Assembly: GCF_033118175.1 (NCBI RefSeq)
Contig: NC_083701.1
Coordinates: 7,831,501-7,895,500, forward strand
Origin: Dama dama
Lineage: Eukaryota > Chordata > Mammalia > Artiodactyla > Cervidae
Length of the DNA stretch: 64,000 nt
Reading direction: 5' to 3'
A program made the translations under genes and the position numbers. Of the stretch, positions 43,131-54,394 are shown one piece after another; position 1 is the stretch's first letter; every line of letters begins with the position of its first letter. The notes below the pieces were generated by a model. It was given only the letters and a program-made list of their open reading frames with translations, was not told the DNA's origin and made no database searches.

Positions 43131-43197
43131 GACTTATTTTTATTCAGGAAAAAAAAAAAAGCTATTTTTAAGGGGAAAAAAAAGACTTTTTCACCAA

Positions 43198-43666
43198 ATG
43201 GTGCTAAAAGAAAAGAAGAAAGCTTTTGGTCCCCAAATCAGAAGCCAAAGCAAAGTCTCTGAAAGCCAAGAAAGTAGTGATAAAGGGCGTCCACTAAAAA
43301 AAAAAAAAAGGCCCACATGTTACCTACATTCCAACAGATAAGACCTAGCAGCTTGCAAGGTAGCCCAAGTCTAAAAGAGCACCACACCACCAGGGGGAAC
43401 AAACTCAGCCATTATTCTGTTATCAAACTCCCCTGATGATGGAGTTGGCCACGAACAAGATCAAAGGCAACAGCATGCTCAGGTCTACTGCAGACATCCA
43501 AGCCAACAAGCACCAGATCAAACAAGCTGTGATGAAGCTAGATGACTTTGACGGGCCAAGGTCAACCTCTTTCTCTTGACTGGATCTAATGGAGTGAAGA
43601 GGAGGACATTTGATTGTCTCAGACTACAACACTTGGGATGTTACCATCAAAACTGGGATCATCTAA
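43198..43666 (+). pseudogene. RPL23A: Processed pseudogene of ribosomal protein L23a
   Basis: Intronless, decayed copy of the 60S ribosomal protein L23a coding sequence. The region aligned is about 469 bp, against about 471 bp for the usual 156-codon ORF. An ATG at 43198 fits the parental start, and an atctaa stop context at 43661-43666 fits the parental GII-stop end. Readable blocks in different frames are a KAKSLKAKKVV-like stretch (about 43245-43285), KANKHQIKQAV-like (about 43500-43535) and KTGII at the end. Frameshifts and stops, including an A14 run at about 43297, break the frame repeatedly. It cannot make the protein. No poly-A tail or clear TSD remains. The parent gene is essential and single-locus in mammals, with many processed copies. 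Confidence 0.88.
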
Positions 43667-44320
43667 GCTGGCGTTGTCACCTCCAGAGACAAAGAAGGAA
43701 AAAGGAAGTCACGGAGGACTATTCATTGCTGCCCCGTAATAATCTCCCCAGAAAAAGAAAAAGGAGTGGATCTTGTGACTAATTTTAAAACTCAGAGGCT
43801 GTGTTCAAATCCCCTTTTATAGTCACTTCCCTTTTGTCTCCTGCCAGCTAATACAAGGCACTGCACTTTTGTTCCTTAACCCTGGGCTTAGCCTCATCAA
43901 TAGCAGTGTGCTAGACTCTCTTCTGCCTCAAAATGGGTGCCGTGAAGAGGAGGGTTTCTGGTTAGGCCCCAGTGTTTGTCCAGCACAAATGAACTTTCCT
44001 GGGAGGGAGTGGGGGACAGAGAGAGAAAATGGAATATAATGTAAAGGAAAAAGCTATTTATACTCCAGCTAATTATTTCAATAATCTGATCTTACTTTGG
44101 CAATGGACTAAAATGGAGCTAAGACTTGTTTCTGTGTTTTTTTAATGCTGTCCTTTTTCTCTTCATTCATTACCTGGATCATAGAATCTCATGGGCGGGA
44201 GATGCCCACAAGTTCATTGGGCTCAGTCCTTTCACTTTGCATAGAGGAAATCGAGGCTCAATGCTGGGTTGATTCAGGATTCAGTGAGAAGGAACAGCTG
44301 GGATGTAGTGAAAAATAGGA
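43667..44320. other. Single-copy stretch
   Basis: AT-rich at 44040-44100 (ccagctaattatttcaataa). No element or gene recognised. Confidence 0.4.
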
Positions 44321-44324
44321 TACG

Positions 44325-44640
44325 GTTTGAAATTAAGCAGAATTCCAATCTTTATTAGCCATGTAAACGTCAATAAACATCTATCACCACTGAGACTCAA
44401 CTCTGCAAATATAAATGGGAATAAAATCATGCACTTGAGTGAATGTCTGGAAAATTGTGTACTGGGCCTACTACTGGGTCTCAAAACTGGCCACATAACC
44501 TACAAAGCATGTAGCACACATGTCTCACATCACTGCATGTTGAACGTGAGGTTGGGAGTGGCTCTCACCATCCTTCTGTTACAGACTAAGAAGCCAAGAT
44601 TACAAAGCTAGAAAGGGGCAGAGTCAATATTCACACACAA
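44325..44640. mobile_element. Two MIR-like fossils in opposite orientations
   Basis: 44335-44480 follows sense MIR loosely (ttattagccatgtaaacg, tgagactcaactctgcaaa). 44555-44640 follows antisense MIR (gttacagactaagaagcc, acaaagctagaaaggggc). Confidence 0.45.
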
Positions 44641-44665
44641 TTCATAAAATCAGGTAACAGGAGCT

Positions 44666-44883
44666 GGTGAAAGTGAAAGTGTTAGTCGTTCAGTCGTGTC
44701 TGACTCTCTGGCGACCCCATGGACTGTAGCCCACCAGGCTTCTCTGTCCATGGGATTTCCCAGGCAAGAATACTGGAGTGGGTTGCCATTTCCTTCTCCA
44801 GGGGATTTTCCTGACCCAGGGAGCAATACATGTCTCCTGCATTGGCAGGTTGAGCCTTTACCACTGGGCCACCAGGGAAGCCA
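44666..44883 (-). mobile_element. Bov-tA SINE
   Basis: gtgaaagtgaaagtgttagtc tail to ccactgggccaccagggaag head. Confidence 0.93.
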
Positions 44884-45191
44884 AAAAACAGGGACTGATA
44901 TCCAAATAAAGGCAACATAGTATTGTCCCATGTGTCTTAGCCAGATACTGACAAGTTTAAATGGAAAATTCAAGATTCTCTAGTCCAGGAGTCACAAACT
45001 CAAATGCCTATAGGTGCTGGGCAGGTAATAAAATGAGTGAAACCAACTTAGAGTCAGACAATAGGGAGAAGTAGGGATTGCAGTGAACAAAGGACACTCA
45101 TTGAGAGAACCGCTGAATTTCAGCTTTGTGTGGAAATGTGGACTCAGGAATTCTAGATTTCTCCCATTACCAATGGAAGGCAGAAATTTCA

Positions 45192-45265
45192 TTTAAAAAA
45201 AATTTTTTTTTGAAATATAGTTGATTTACAATGCTGTGTTTCAGGCATACAGTAAAGTGATTCAG

Positions 45266-45305
<40 letters not shown>

Positions 45306-46005
45306 TTCCACTGTTTGTAGATTCTTTCCTCATATAGGTCATTACAGAGTACTGAGTACAGTTCCTTGTGCCGTACAGTAGGTTTTTGCTAGTTATTTAT
45401 ATATAGCGGTGTGTATATGGGGCTTCCCTGGTAGCTCAGCTGGTAAAGAATCCACCTGCAAAGGGGGATCCCTGGGTTGGGAAGATCCCCCGGAGGAGGG
45501 CATGGCAGCCCACTCCAGTATTCTTGCCTGGAGAATCCCAAGGACAGAGGAGCCTGGAGGGCTACAGTTGACGGGGTCGCAGAGTCGGACGTGACTGAGC
45601 GACTAAGCACAGCGCAGAACAGTGTGTGTATGTTAATCCCAGTCTCCCAGTTTATCCCCCCTTTGCCTCGCTGTTATCCATAAGATGGTTTTCTACATCT
45701 GTAATTCTATTTCTGTTTTGTAATGAATTTATTGGTACCATTTTTTTCGATTTCACATATAAGTGGTATCATGATTCTCGTCCTTCTCTGACTTACTTCA
45801 CTCAGTATGACCATCTCTGGGACCATCCATGTTGCTGCAAATGGCGTTATTTCTTTCTTCTTTATGGCTGGGTAGTATTCTATTGTATATATGTACTACC
45901 ACATCTTCTTTATTCGTTCCTCTGTCAGTGGACATTTAGACTGCTTCATGTCCTGGTTATCATGAATAGCACTGCAGTGATCACTGAGGTGCACGTATAA
46001 AACCC
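45192..46005 (-). mobile_element. L1 3' region split by Bov-tA
   Basis: ttgatttacaatgctgtg, a (CA)n run at about 45271-45300, ggtcattacagagtactgag, then after the SINE ttctgacttacttcactcag, gggaccatccatgttgctgc and ggctgggtagtattctattg. About 620 bp of L1 3' sequence. Confidence 0.94.
45420..45612 (+). mobile_element. Bov-tA SINE nested in L1 nested in hAT
   Basis: Near-consensus head gggcttccctggtagctcag and body, slightly short in the head region. TSD-like gtgtgtatatg (45409) and gtgtgtgtatg (about 45622). Confidence 0.94.
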
Positions 46006-46120
46006 ATTCTGAGTTTTAAATTCTGGCAATTAACTTGGATTATTTTAGGGACCATATAGGCCAAGCAGACATTTCTGAGGGCTAGATTTGTCCCTTCAGC
46101 CAATGGTTCGTGACCTTTGG

Positions 46121-47190
46121 ATCTAACCCATCTCCCGCCCTCCCCAGCCAAGGACACTGAGCTTCATGAGGTGAGCGGGTTGGCACGTCACCACCAGGGC
46201 CAGGGTCCACGTGTCCTGGGCCCAGTTGTGGACTTTTCCACCGCCCCTTGCTGCTTCCATCATTCTCTGAAGCGGACTGGAAAAAGAAGATACAAATTCA
46301 ACACAGCAGCCGCAAAACTCAGATCATTCATCCTCTACTCTGGCCAGGTGATTTGGCCAGAGGACAAGACAGAAAAGAGATGATTTGCTTTCTGACTGTG
46401 AGGTAAGCAATGGGAGGAAAGAAACCCTGGACTCATGTCAGGGTTCATAGTGACTTCATTCTCTTTCAGACAATGATGTATCTGCGCATTCATAAAGTCT
46501 CAGTCATTATTCTAATAATGCCCACCCTTGCTGCTCTGTTTTCAGGTGTTACCTCTTACCTGTTGAGCAGAAAATATCCCCAAAGGGTTGCCCTTCTTTC
46601 TCCCCCAGGAAGATACACTGTTGCCAAGAGAACCATCTTTGAAAATCAGAACCACAGAGAATAAAAGGCATCAGGTTACATAGAAACAATCATGCCCCAG
46701 ACCCTAATTGGATTATTAGCAGTCCAAAATTCAGCTTTAAGCAATTATCTACTCCACACCCATGAAAAAATAAAGCACAGGTCATTTCTTAACTGTCCTT
46801 CCTAGCCAATGAGAGGAATAGATTCTTCTTGCCTTGTGTGAGAGAGTTTCTATTAATGAGGCAGAAAATAAATTCTTGGAGGAAAAAAAATTGCACACAT
46901 CCACACAACCCGCTGGTGACTTTTCTTCCATTATTAAAAGGTTTTCTAAAAAACTGAAGAAAGCCAGTAATTTAAATCTCTATACATAGCCCAGTTATTT
47001 CTGTATCAAGGCTTGCAAAGGATCTGATAACCCTTTTCGAATTTCACAAATGATTTCTTGTCTCCTGTGAATCACCAGACCTTCAGTTCAAGACTGCATG
47101 GATGCATAGATTTCAGACCGGCTGTGTGCCAGCCCCTGTGTGGGCTCCAGACTTGAGCAGGGCTAACTGATAAGACATCAAGGAGCCACC
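46121..47190. other. Repeat-poor stretch of about 1.1 kb
   Basis: No gene recognised. 46700-46760 is AT-rich with ccctaattggattattagc and aagcaattatc words. Confidence 0.45.
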
Positions 47191-47192
47191 TG

Positions 47193-47402
47193 AGGGCATC
47201 CCAGATGGTGCTAGTGGTAAAGAATCTGCCTGCCAGTACAGGAGATGCAAGAGACACGGATTCAATCCCTGAGTCAGGAGGATCCCCTGGAGTAGGAAAT
47301 GGCAACCCACTCCAGTATTCTTGCCTGGGAAATTCCATGAACAGTGGAGCCTGGCGGGCTACAGTCAGTGGGGCAGCAAAGAGTTGGACACCCCTGAGCG
47401 TG
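47193..47402 (+). mobile_element. Bov-tA SINE
   Basis: gggcatcccagatggtgc head, gattcaatccctgag B box, full body, gcgtgcacacacatac tail. Confidence 0.92.
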
Positions 47403-47419
47403 CACACACATACACATAC

Positions 47420-47720
47420 TAGTACCTGTGTCTTCTTAACTCAGAGCCTAGGGGTAGAGAAGCTGACACCAAGCCAGCTCTTCATGGGACAATGCAACAC
47501 GTGTGAGTCTGAACATCTACACCAAGCTCTGCGGAAGCAGAGCACTGAACAACTAGCAGCACCTGGGAAACCAAGGAAGGCTGCACAGAAGAGGTGGCAT
47601 TAATGGGCATTGAAGGATGAGTAGGAGTTTCCCAAAGAGGCAAGGTAGTAGGTTGTCATTATGAGCAAAGAAGACAAGTAATGTATGGTTACAGTTATAA
47701 AAATCCTCGGGGGGTTGGGT
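47420..47720 (-). mobile_element. Possible ancient L2-like repeat
   Basis: gaagaggtggcattaatgg and cattgaaggatgagtagg are typical of the same old non-coding family as 29955-30430. Fragmentary. Confidence 0.4.
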
Positions 47721-47879
47721 GGGAGGAGTGGGCCTGTGTAATTGATGAGGGGTCCTCTGATGCACAGGGTGAACTGCAGCACCTATGAATTTCTGCAAAG
47801 TGTTTTCAATTCATTTTTCATCTGAACCTTAAAAATAGCCCAAAGTCCATGAAGTCAGGTCTTGGAAAAAGCCAACCAC

Positions 47880-48060
47880 TTGGGTGAGTACTCTGCATTT
47901 ATCATTTAATTTAATCTTCCTATCAGAACTTTACAGAGGGTATCCTTCCTATCCCCATCTTGCCAACCGGAGTCCAATCAGTAGGCTATTAGTTACCTAA
48001 CCCAGGTCATAAAGCAGGAGAGACAGGATTCAGTCCAAGCCATGCACCTGCCACCCATGT
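47880..48060 (-). mobile_element. MIR SINE
   Basis: tttaatcttcctatcagaac, ccccatcttgccaaccgg, aacccaggtcataaagcag. Confidence 0.6.
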
Positions 48061-48064
48061 GATG

Positions 48065-48584
48065 CAGGTGGTTAATAACTAACCACAAAAGTTCAGAGAA
48101 TACAAGGCAACTTTTGAACTAGGAGATAGATCTGGATCTCTGGTGTTCTGGCTCTCCCAACTCCATTGTGGCCTGAGATGACCAGTTTCCAGCAAACTCG
48201 TGCAGAGAAGGAGTTTAGGCAAATAGGTGTCAGATAGCACCAGTGGCTGTGATATTTCACATCACTGGCTTCCCCTCTCCTGCACACAGGCTGGGAATTG
48301 CATATCCACCTGCACAGCATCACTGGCAGAAATTCTCCTCGTCAGCATCGGAGAGATGCCTTCACACATGCACTGATACAGTCTCCCCGAGATGTTTTAA
48401 TTTAATTATTTATTCCCCACCTTGGCTTCATCCTCCCCCACCACACACACACACCACCACCACCCATCTCTAAATCTCTAAAAAGCGAAACGTGAGCCAA
48501 CTCAGAAGCAGAGAATGGATTTGAATCCCAACTTTGCATTTTATTACCATCCTGAGAGTAGAGATCCCCTGGCTGTAAATGGGA
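48065..48584. other. Single-copy stretch
   Basis: A short ccaccaccacc/cacacaca patch near 48437-48465. Nothing else recognised. Confidence 0.4.
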
Positions 48585-48700
48585 TTTATCCATTCAACGC
48601 GTATTTATTGGGACCAGTAATGCGCCAGACACATGGAATTCATGGTCAGCAAAATGAACCTCTTTCTGCCTCATAGAATCTACAATCTAGCAAGAAGGAA
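48585..48700 (-). mobile_element. L2 3'-end fossil
   Basis: ccattcaacgcgtatttattg, gcgccagacacatgg, atagaatctacaatctagc. Confidence 0.6.
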
Positions 48701-48869
48701 AAGCAATGAAATCAACCATTGCGATCAATTTGATAAGCATTCAGTCAGAGGAAGCAGGATTCTGAGAGCCAGGGGGGTGGTAGTTCCAATTCTCATCCAG
48801 GTGGTTGGAAGCAGACCTACGTCCGGCGCCTGGGAGCGTTTTGGAAGGAGCCTGATCAGAACCAGGAGG

Positions 48870-49265
48870 CCATGGAAAGAGAAGCAGCTTTAGATTCAGA
48901 GAAGATCGGGTGCCACTGTTCACAGGACATGCTTTTCCTACCTGTGAAATGGGTCTAGGGCATCCCTGGTGGTCCAGTGGTTACGAATCCACCTCCAGTG
49001 CAGGGGACAGGAGTTCGACCCTTGGGGAACTAAGATCCCACCTGCTGCAAAGCAGCTAAGCCTGCCCTCTGCAACTGCCAAGCTTGTGTGCTCCAGAGCC
49101 CACAACTAAAGGTTCTAAGGGTCACAACTAAGACCTGATGTAGCCAAGTAAATAAATAAATATTTTTAAATAGGTCTATTAACAAGATCTACCTCTCACA
49201 TTTGTTCCCCCCTTTTTTTTTTTTTTTTTTTTTGAGAAGTAAATGAGATAACATCTGTTGTAAAT
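48870..49265 (+). mobile_element. MIR fossil split by CHR and a T-tract
   Basis: tacctgtgaaatgggtcta before the SINE and agtaaatgagataacatctg after it fit sense MIR. A T23 run sits at about 49212-49234. Confidence 0.6.
48958..49167 (+). mobile_element. CHR-type SINE nested in MIR
   Basis: gggcatccctggtggtcc head, gttcgacccttgg B box, (aaat)n tail. TSD aaatgggtcta (48947) and aaataggtcta (49168). Confidence 0.92.
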
Positions 49266-49269
49266 GTGA

Positions 49270-49780
49270 CGTAGTAGGTCTTCTACCTGTTGTCGCTCCG
49301 GTCCTCTGAGCCCATGCAGGCAGATGCAGCACCCGCCTCGCACTGTGAGGCCTGAGCTGGGGGAGCTCTCAGGTCACACAGCATCACTGAGTCACTCTCA
49401 GTCAGCCCCTTGTTTGCGTAGGAAACCCAAAAATGTACACGAAGTAGGATGAGGACCAAAGAGGCCTGAATGAAAATATAGAAGGAATCTGGTTCCAACC
49501 ACAACCAGGGGACCGACTTTCCAGGCAGTCCTGGGCCTCTCCGGCTAACAGGACAGTAGTATCCACACCAAATGTCCCATGGTAATTAATGGTATAAAGA
49601 TCAGAGTCTGGTGAAACAAGTAAATGGCAAGCAGTGGAAAGCCATCCAGGTAGATAGAACTGATGAATGCGCTTATAACTGTCATGATTCCTATCGTTCA
49701 GAAACTAGACCATGTTCTTAAATGGGGTTTATTATAAATCATGATCTCAGTGTGCCCACTTGCCTTACCATGAACAAAAT
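49270..49780. other. Single-copy stretch
   Basis: Nothing recognised. Confidence 0.4.
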
Positions 49781-49784
49781 AGAA

Positions 49785-49995
49785 AGATCATGGTCATCAT
49801 AATCAGAAAGACTGACATTAGAATCCCATCTCAGTCACTTGCAGCTGTGTGACTTTGGGAATATGAATTAACCTCTCTGAGCCTCCATGACTTCATCTCC
49901 AAAATGGGGGTGAGCAATACCTTCCCCATAGCATAGTGTTCTGAGGAGGAAAAGAGCCCATGGCAAGTGCCCAAAACATTGCAGGAACTCCACTG
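49785..49995 (+). mobile_element. MIR SINE, well preserved
   Basis: aatcccatctcagtcacttg, cagctgtgtgactttggg, attaacctctctgagcctcc, catctccaaaatggggg, atagcatagtgttctgagg. Confidence 0.85.
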
Positions 49996-49999
49996 ATGT

Positions 50000-51316
50000 G
50001 CGAATCCAGGTGAGCGATGTTAGCTTCCCTGCCTGACTCCCCAGCTTCTTCGTGATCCCACATCACTAAGTGATCCCACACAGTCAAGCCTTTCCTGATC
50101 CTCAAATCATGCTCATCTCCAGGGAACTTGCTCTCTGAGATTCTGCCAGCATCCTGAGAGCTCTAGGCCATCAACAGTTGGCCCTCAGTCTCCTCCCTCT
50201 TCCCCTCAGCATCCTCCTTTCCCCTCTCAGGAAAAGGTTCCCTTCTCAGCCCCTCAACCCACACCATCAGGTCCTACCTGTCCAAACATGTTCCCCATCC
50301 CCCTCCTCCCATTCCAGCAAGGCAGCAACACTCTCTGAAAAGTCCCTCTCTCTGCCAAACCAGCCTCAGAGGGTCCTTCCTTCCAGCTTCTTCTAAACGC
50401 CTCCATCACAGCTCAGTCTTACCTGTTGCTAATGACAGAACCCACTTCTAACCCCTCAGCCTAATTGCTAGGGGTTCATACCTCCAGACTGCTCCTTTAT
50501 GTCTCACCCCTTGATCCTGGCCAGGACGCTCAAATTCCTCATGGCTCCAGGAACGCACAGGCCTGCCCTGACCACTGCCCACACACAGCCATTGGGGCTG
50601 TGGTCCTGCTCCCCTGCGAGGAGAGTTCTGACATCTCCCGCGTTTCATTTGGGACCCTGCTCCTTCACCAAATGTCTTCCACTTGCAACCTAAGCTTGAT
50701 GATTATGTGCTTCTAATTACTTCATATCGAGCATGCGAAGGATTTATCTGAATTTCTCTTTGAGAGGTCACCAGGAATGTTCATCTGAACCCTGAAACCA
50801 TCCTGTCTGTGGAAGATTCCATGGGGCTGGGAGGCCAAGAGAGAAGCAGGTCCTCCTATCCAGAGCTGCTGGCAGCTCTGAAATCAAGAGCTGATTGAGA
50901 GGCCAGTAGAGAGTGGCCCAGAGCTCTAGGGGCCAGAGGAGAGTCAGCCTGACTGAGCACGGTAGGCAGGGCCAGGAGTAGGTATCAGAAGCCGTATCGC
51001 TGGTCTACATCTCAGCGGGTGGGGCTGGGAACTCAGGAGCCAATTGCAGGGAGCCAGAGGCCAGACATCTAAGTGGCCAAGTGGGTCTGAACCAGCCTTC
51101 TGCCCATGTGCCTGCCTTGGTGTAGTGCCACAGAAAGAAGCTTCATTTACGAGGTCAGACCCAGTGGTCGCGTCCCAAGACTTTCTCCTCAAACACCACG
51201 CTGCTTGATGTCACACACACCACACTTTCTACTTGAAGCTCTACCCTCTTCACACCCTCCCGGCTCTTAGCTTCTTCTCTGGTTCAGTTTCCACATCCTC
51301 TCTCTCCTCTTCTCTC
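50000..51316. other. Repeat-poor stretch of about 1.3 kb
   Basis: C-rich between 50170 and 50420. Short frames only. No exon, pseudogene or repeat recognised. Confidence 0.5.
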
Positions 51317-51317
51317 A

Positions 51318-51537
51318 GGGCTTCCCTGGTGACTCAGCTGGTAAAGAATCTTCCTGCCATGCAGGAGATGCAGGACACCCAGGTTTGATCCCTGGGTCGG
51401 GAAGATCCCCCGGAGAAGGAAATGGCAATCCCCTCCAGTATTCTTGCCTGGAAAACCCCCCTGGCAGAGGACAGAGGAGGCTGGCAGGTTACAATCCATG
51501 GGGTCACAAGAGTCGGAAATGACTCAGCGACTAAACC
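51318..51537 (+). mobile_element. Bov-tA SINE
   Basis: gggcttccctggtgactcag head, ggtttgatccctggg B box, and a body carrying a small internal duplication (ggcagaggacagaggagg). Flanking words cctcttctctct and cctcttctttctc are the probable TSD. Confidence 0.93.
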
Positions 51538-51689
51538 ACCACCTCTTCTTTCTCTATAGCTCCCTGTTGTTTGTAAAATCACCAGGCTAGTAAGCAGAAG
51601 AACTGGAACACAGTCTCCCAATGCCCGATGGCTTTACTTGTTCTGAATCTGTCATAGCAGAGACAACAGGCAGCTGAGAAATGAAGACC

Positions 51690-51800
51690 GTTTACTATTT
51701 CAAAATCCATCAGGCACTTACTGTGGGGCTGGATCTATGCTGGGTTGGGGTCGGGGGTGTAATTCTAAGGCCCTCAAGGAGCTTCGGAAGAGAAGGTGGC
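51690..51800 (-). mobile_element. L2-like fossil
   Basis: aggcacttactgtggggc, atgctgggttggggtcgg, ccctcaaggagcttcgg. Confidence 0.55.
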
Positions 51801-51899
51801 TGGATGGTGGGCATTTCACACCAGAGACAAGGCTCCCCACCCTCTCTGATCTGGAGTCATTTTTAGATCAGCTAGAAGGCGTCACTCCAAGGTCCTGAC

Positions 51900-52365
51900 A
51901 AGTATGTGGTTACCCAGTAATTGTCCTCGCGTGCATTTGCACCAGAAGCTGGACTTTTCTACAGCTGCTGCAAGCCGTATCTGCAAAAACCATCAGCCTC
52001 ACCATCAATCCCCAAGCTTGTATGGTCTCTGAATTATTTAATGCTACATTCCAAGAGGCTGTGAATAATGGAATGGGGTGTAAATAATCTTATCTCCGTC
52101 TCTACATGCAGAGGTTCTGAAGGGGCACCTAAAAAGGCACTATTCTGCCAGAATCTTACAACACCTGTGCGTGATTAAAAACCAAACCAAATGCCCCCTA
52201 AGATAACGGCTGTTCCCTAGTGGGGGAAAGAAACGAGCAAGTGTCTCATCATATTTCATAGAGAGGGAGAAGCAATTATATATCAGGCTTCAGGTTCAAG
52301 TGCACTAGGATAATTACAGCACTGCTTTAGAGTTGTATGGAGGCTGACAGATCACCCAGTTCTTC
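51900..52365. other. Single-copy stretch with clustered regulatory-like motifs
   Basis: No repeat recognised. Two TEAD-type words (acattcca at 52047, tggaatg at 52070), a forkhead-type tgtaaataa (52079) and a GATA-type cttatct (52089) lie within about 50 bp. Inference only. Confidence 0.4.
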
Positions 52366-52369
52366 CCGC

Positions 52370-52500
52370 CTTACAGGGACAGGCAGAGTGCCTTTCCTAA
52401 TTGACAGACAAGGACACTGATCCCCAGAGAAGTTACCTGGCTCACAAATAGAGTTACAAGGAGGAAGAAGCGAGCCCGGGGTTTGGGTCTTCTGCCTTCC
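52370..52500 (-). mobile_element. MIR fragment
   Basis: acagacaaggacactgatcc, cagagaagttacctggctc, acaaatagagttacaagg. Confidence 0.6.
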
Positions 52501-52797
52501 TTCGCAGCAGTCTCTCTTTTCTGCCTTCCCACTTGGTTATCAGGGAATCAACCAAATGTGCCTTGTCACATGTGATCATGTCACCCACCCACATGTCAGG
52601 CTCGTCTTCATGTCAAGTGGGTTTTTGTGAACTCATAGGAAGAGATCCCTATGATTTTCATGCATCACACTGTGTCAGACACTTGCCCTATCTACTCAGG
52701 TTAACAAACCACTGAAGTCAAGGAAGGAGAAAGATGAAGCCATAAGGGGAGGAAGGGCTTTGTCCTCCACTCCCAGCAGTAACGTGTGAGAGCAACA

Positions 52798-52950
52798 AGC
52801 TTTGGATCAAGAATCAAGAAATCTAGAAACCAGTTCTGATTCTGCCTCTACCAGCAGTATCATCTTGGAGAAGGCTTATCACTGTGAGCATCCAATTTCT
52901 TTCTCAATAAAATGAGATAAACAGCAGTTGAGACCCCACAAGGTTGCAAA
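52798..52950 (+). mobile_element. MIR fragment
   Basis: accagttctgattctgcctc, taccagcagtatcatcttgg, tctttctcaataaaatgag. Confidence 0.7.
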
Positions 52951-52954
52951 GTGA

Positions 52955-53820
52955 CCAAAACGGGAACTGTGTACAGTGGTGGAAGTGTTATCCCTGTCTA
53001 TGACTGCATGTGTCTCAGATTCTAAGGATGATGCAGGAAGGTAAATACTCATCAGTATATGGGGTAATTTGGGGGAATTTTCAATCTTTCTAGAGGGAAG
53101 GGACCAAAATAAAGGCAGAAATATGAGTCCCTCAAGCCTAGTTCTCAGGAATAGTCCTTGTTAACCAAATGATTGTAACCACCCTGCTTCCTCGCCCATT
53201 TTCAAAATCTCCATCATAAAATCCTACCTCCCTGGACAAGGATGGAGAAGAATATGGTCAGAAATGATAGAAGCAGTAAACACTCCACTGCAACCTTCAC
53301 CCTCATTTCAGAAGTGTTTATCCTCAAAGGTCTTTCTTCCCTTAGGAACCCAAGATTTCCTGTGAAAACCATCGCCTAACCATGTGACCCTAAAAGACCA
53401 TCTGAGGCACAAAGGTGTATCAGTGCGCACCCCGGGTCCTCCCTCGTATCCATCTTAACTGGACACCTGACCTCCAAAATCACGTGGACACCAACTGGGA
53501 GGTGAGTGAACCACATCTCTAAGGAAAGCAGCTTATTATAAACAGGCTCTATTTCAAAAAATAAGAAAATCCAGGATGACAGAGAGCTGAAACATCACCT
53601 AATTGGGAGAACAATTGGGGAGAACTATTAACCAGAATAGATTCACTTCCAGACACCCCGCTGCTTAAGTGTCAAGACCAGAATAACTTCCCCAAGTCTG
53701 ATCGATGACTCCACTTCTTTCCCAACACCGCGAAAGAGCTTCGAGGTCGGATGACAAAAGATTATACAAAAGACGAGCCTTGTTCTACCTGTTCTCATCC
53801 TTCCTCCTCTTCTCTTCCCA
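52955..53820. other. Single-copy stretch
   Basis: Nothing recognised in about 870 bp. Confidence 0.45.
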
Positions 53821-53821
53821 G

Positions 53822-53935
53822 CTTTATTGTGCACTGAATTCTGATTATCTCTCTGATACTTCTGTGAGCATCCTGAAGGGAGAAAACTGTACCTCATTTT
53901 TCTTTATTTACTCAATAATTTGCTGAATGTCTCCA
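53822..53935 (+). mobile_element. L2 3'-end fossil
   Basis: cttctgtgagcatcctgaag, ggagaaaactgtacctc, actcaataatttgctgaatg. Confidence 0.6.
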
Positions 53936-54234
53936 CACAGGTGGTCCACAGACATCTTTAAATCAAAATGTCTAACAGTAAGTTCCTTACCTGCCCCTTA
54001 GATTTCTCCTTCCTCCTAATACTCTGCCTCAATGGGTAGCACTGCAAACACCTTCATCACCAGGCGAGAAGGTGAGGAGCCCCCCTTGGCCCCAAAACTC
54101 CATTGTGTGCTACGTCCATCAGCCCTAAATCTGATTAGGTTTTGCCTTGGTCTTCAATTAAGTCTCTGATATTTGTCAGATCCCTTATATGTGCCATATA
54201 TGTTTCGACATAGCTCCAGGAAAATCAGGGTAGA

Positions 54235-54372
54235 TAAAATGAACATAAAACCTGTCCTCATGGGTTCAAATCCAGCCCTCTCCCCTGGGCAAATTATTTT
54301 TTATTTATCCTTATCCTCTGTTTGATTCAGGGTCCTCATCTGAAAAATGGAGATAAAAATAGATTCTAGTTC
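54235..54372 (+). mobile_element. MIR fragment
   Basis: catgggttcaaatccagccc, tgggcaaattattttttat, cagggtcctcatctgaaaaa. Confidence 0.75.
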
Positions 54373-54394
54373 AGGATGGAAGGATGGACGGATG

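Larger units (their letters stand above)
44985..46120. mobile_element. hAT-type element split by L1
   Basis: Imperfect inverted ends ccaggagtcacaaactcaaa (44985) and ggttcgtgacctttgg (46105), with hAT-like internal words (gcctataggtgctgggcag; gggctagatttgtccctt). The two halves join when the L1 at about 45192-46005 is removed. No transposase frame. Confidence 0.6.

Noticed and set aside
43383..43400. CTCF-like word ccaccagggggaac
   Set aside because: It lies within the RPL23A pseudogene and is explained by decay of coding sequence. The core also differs at its end.
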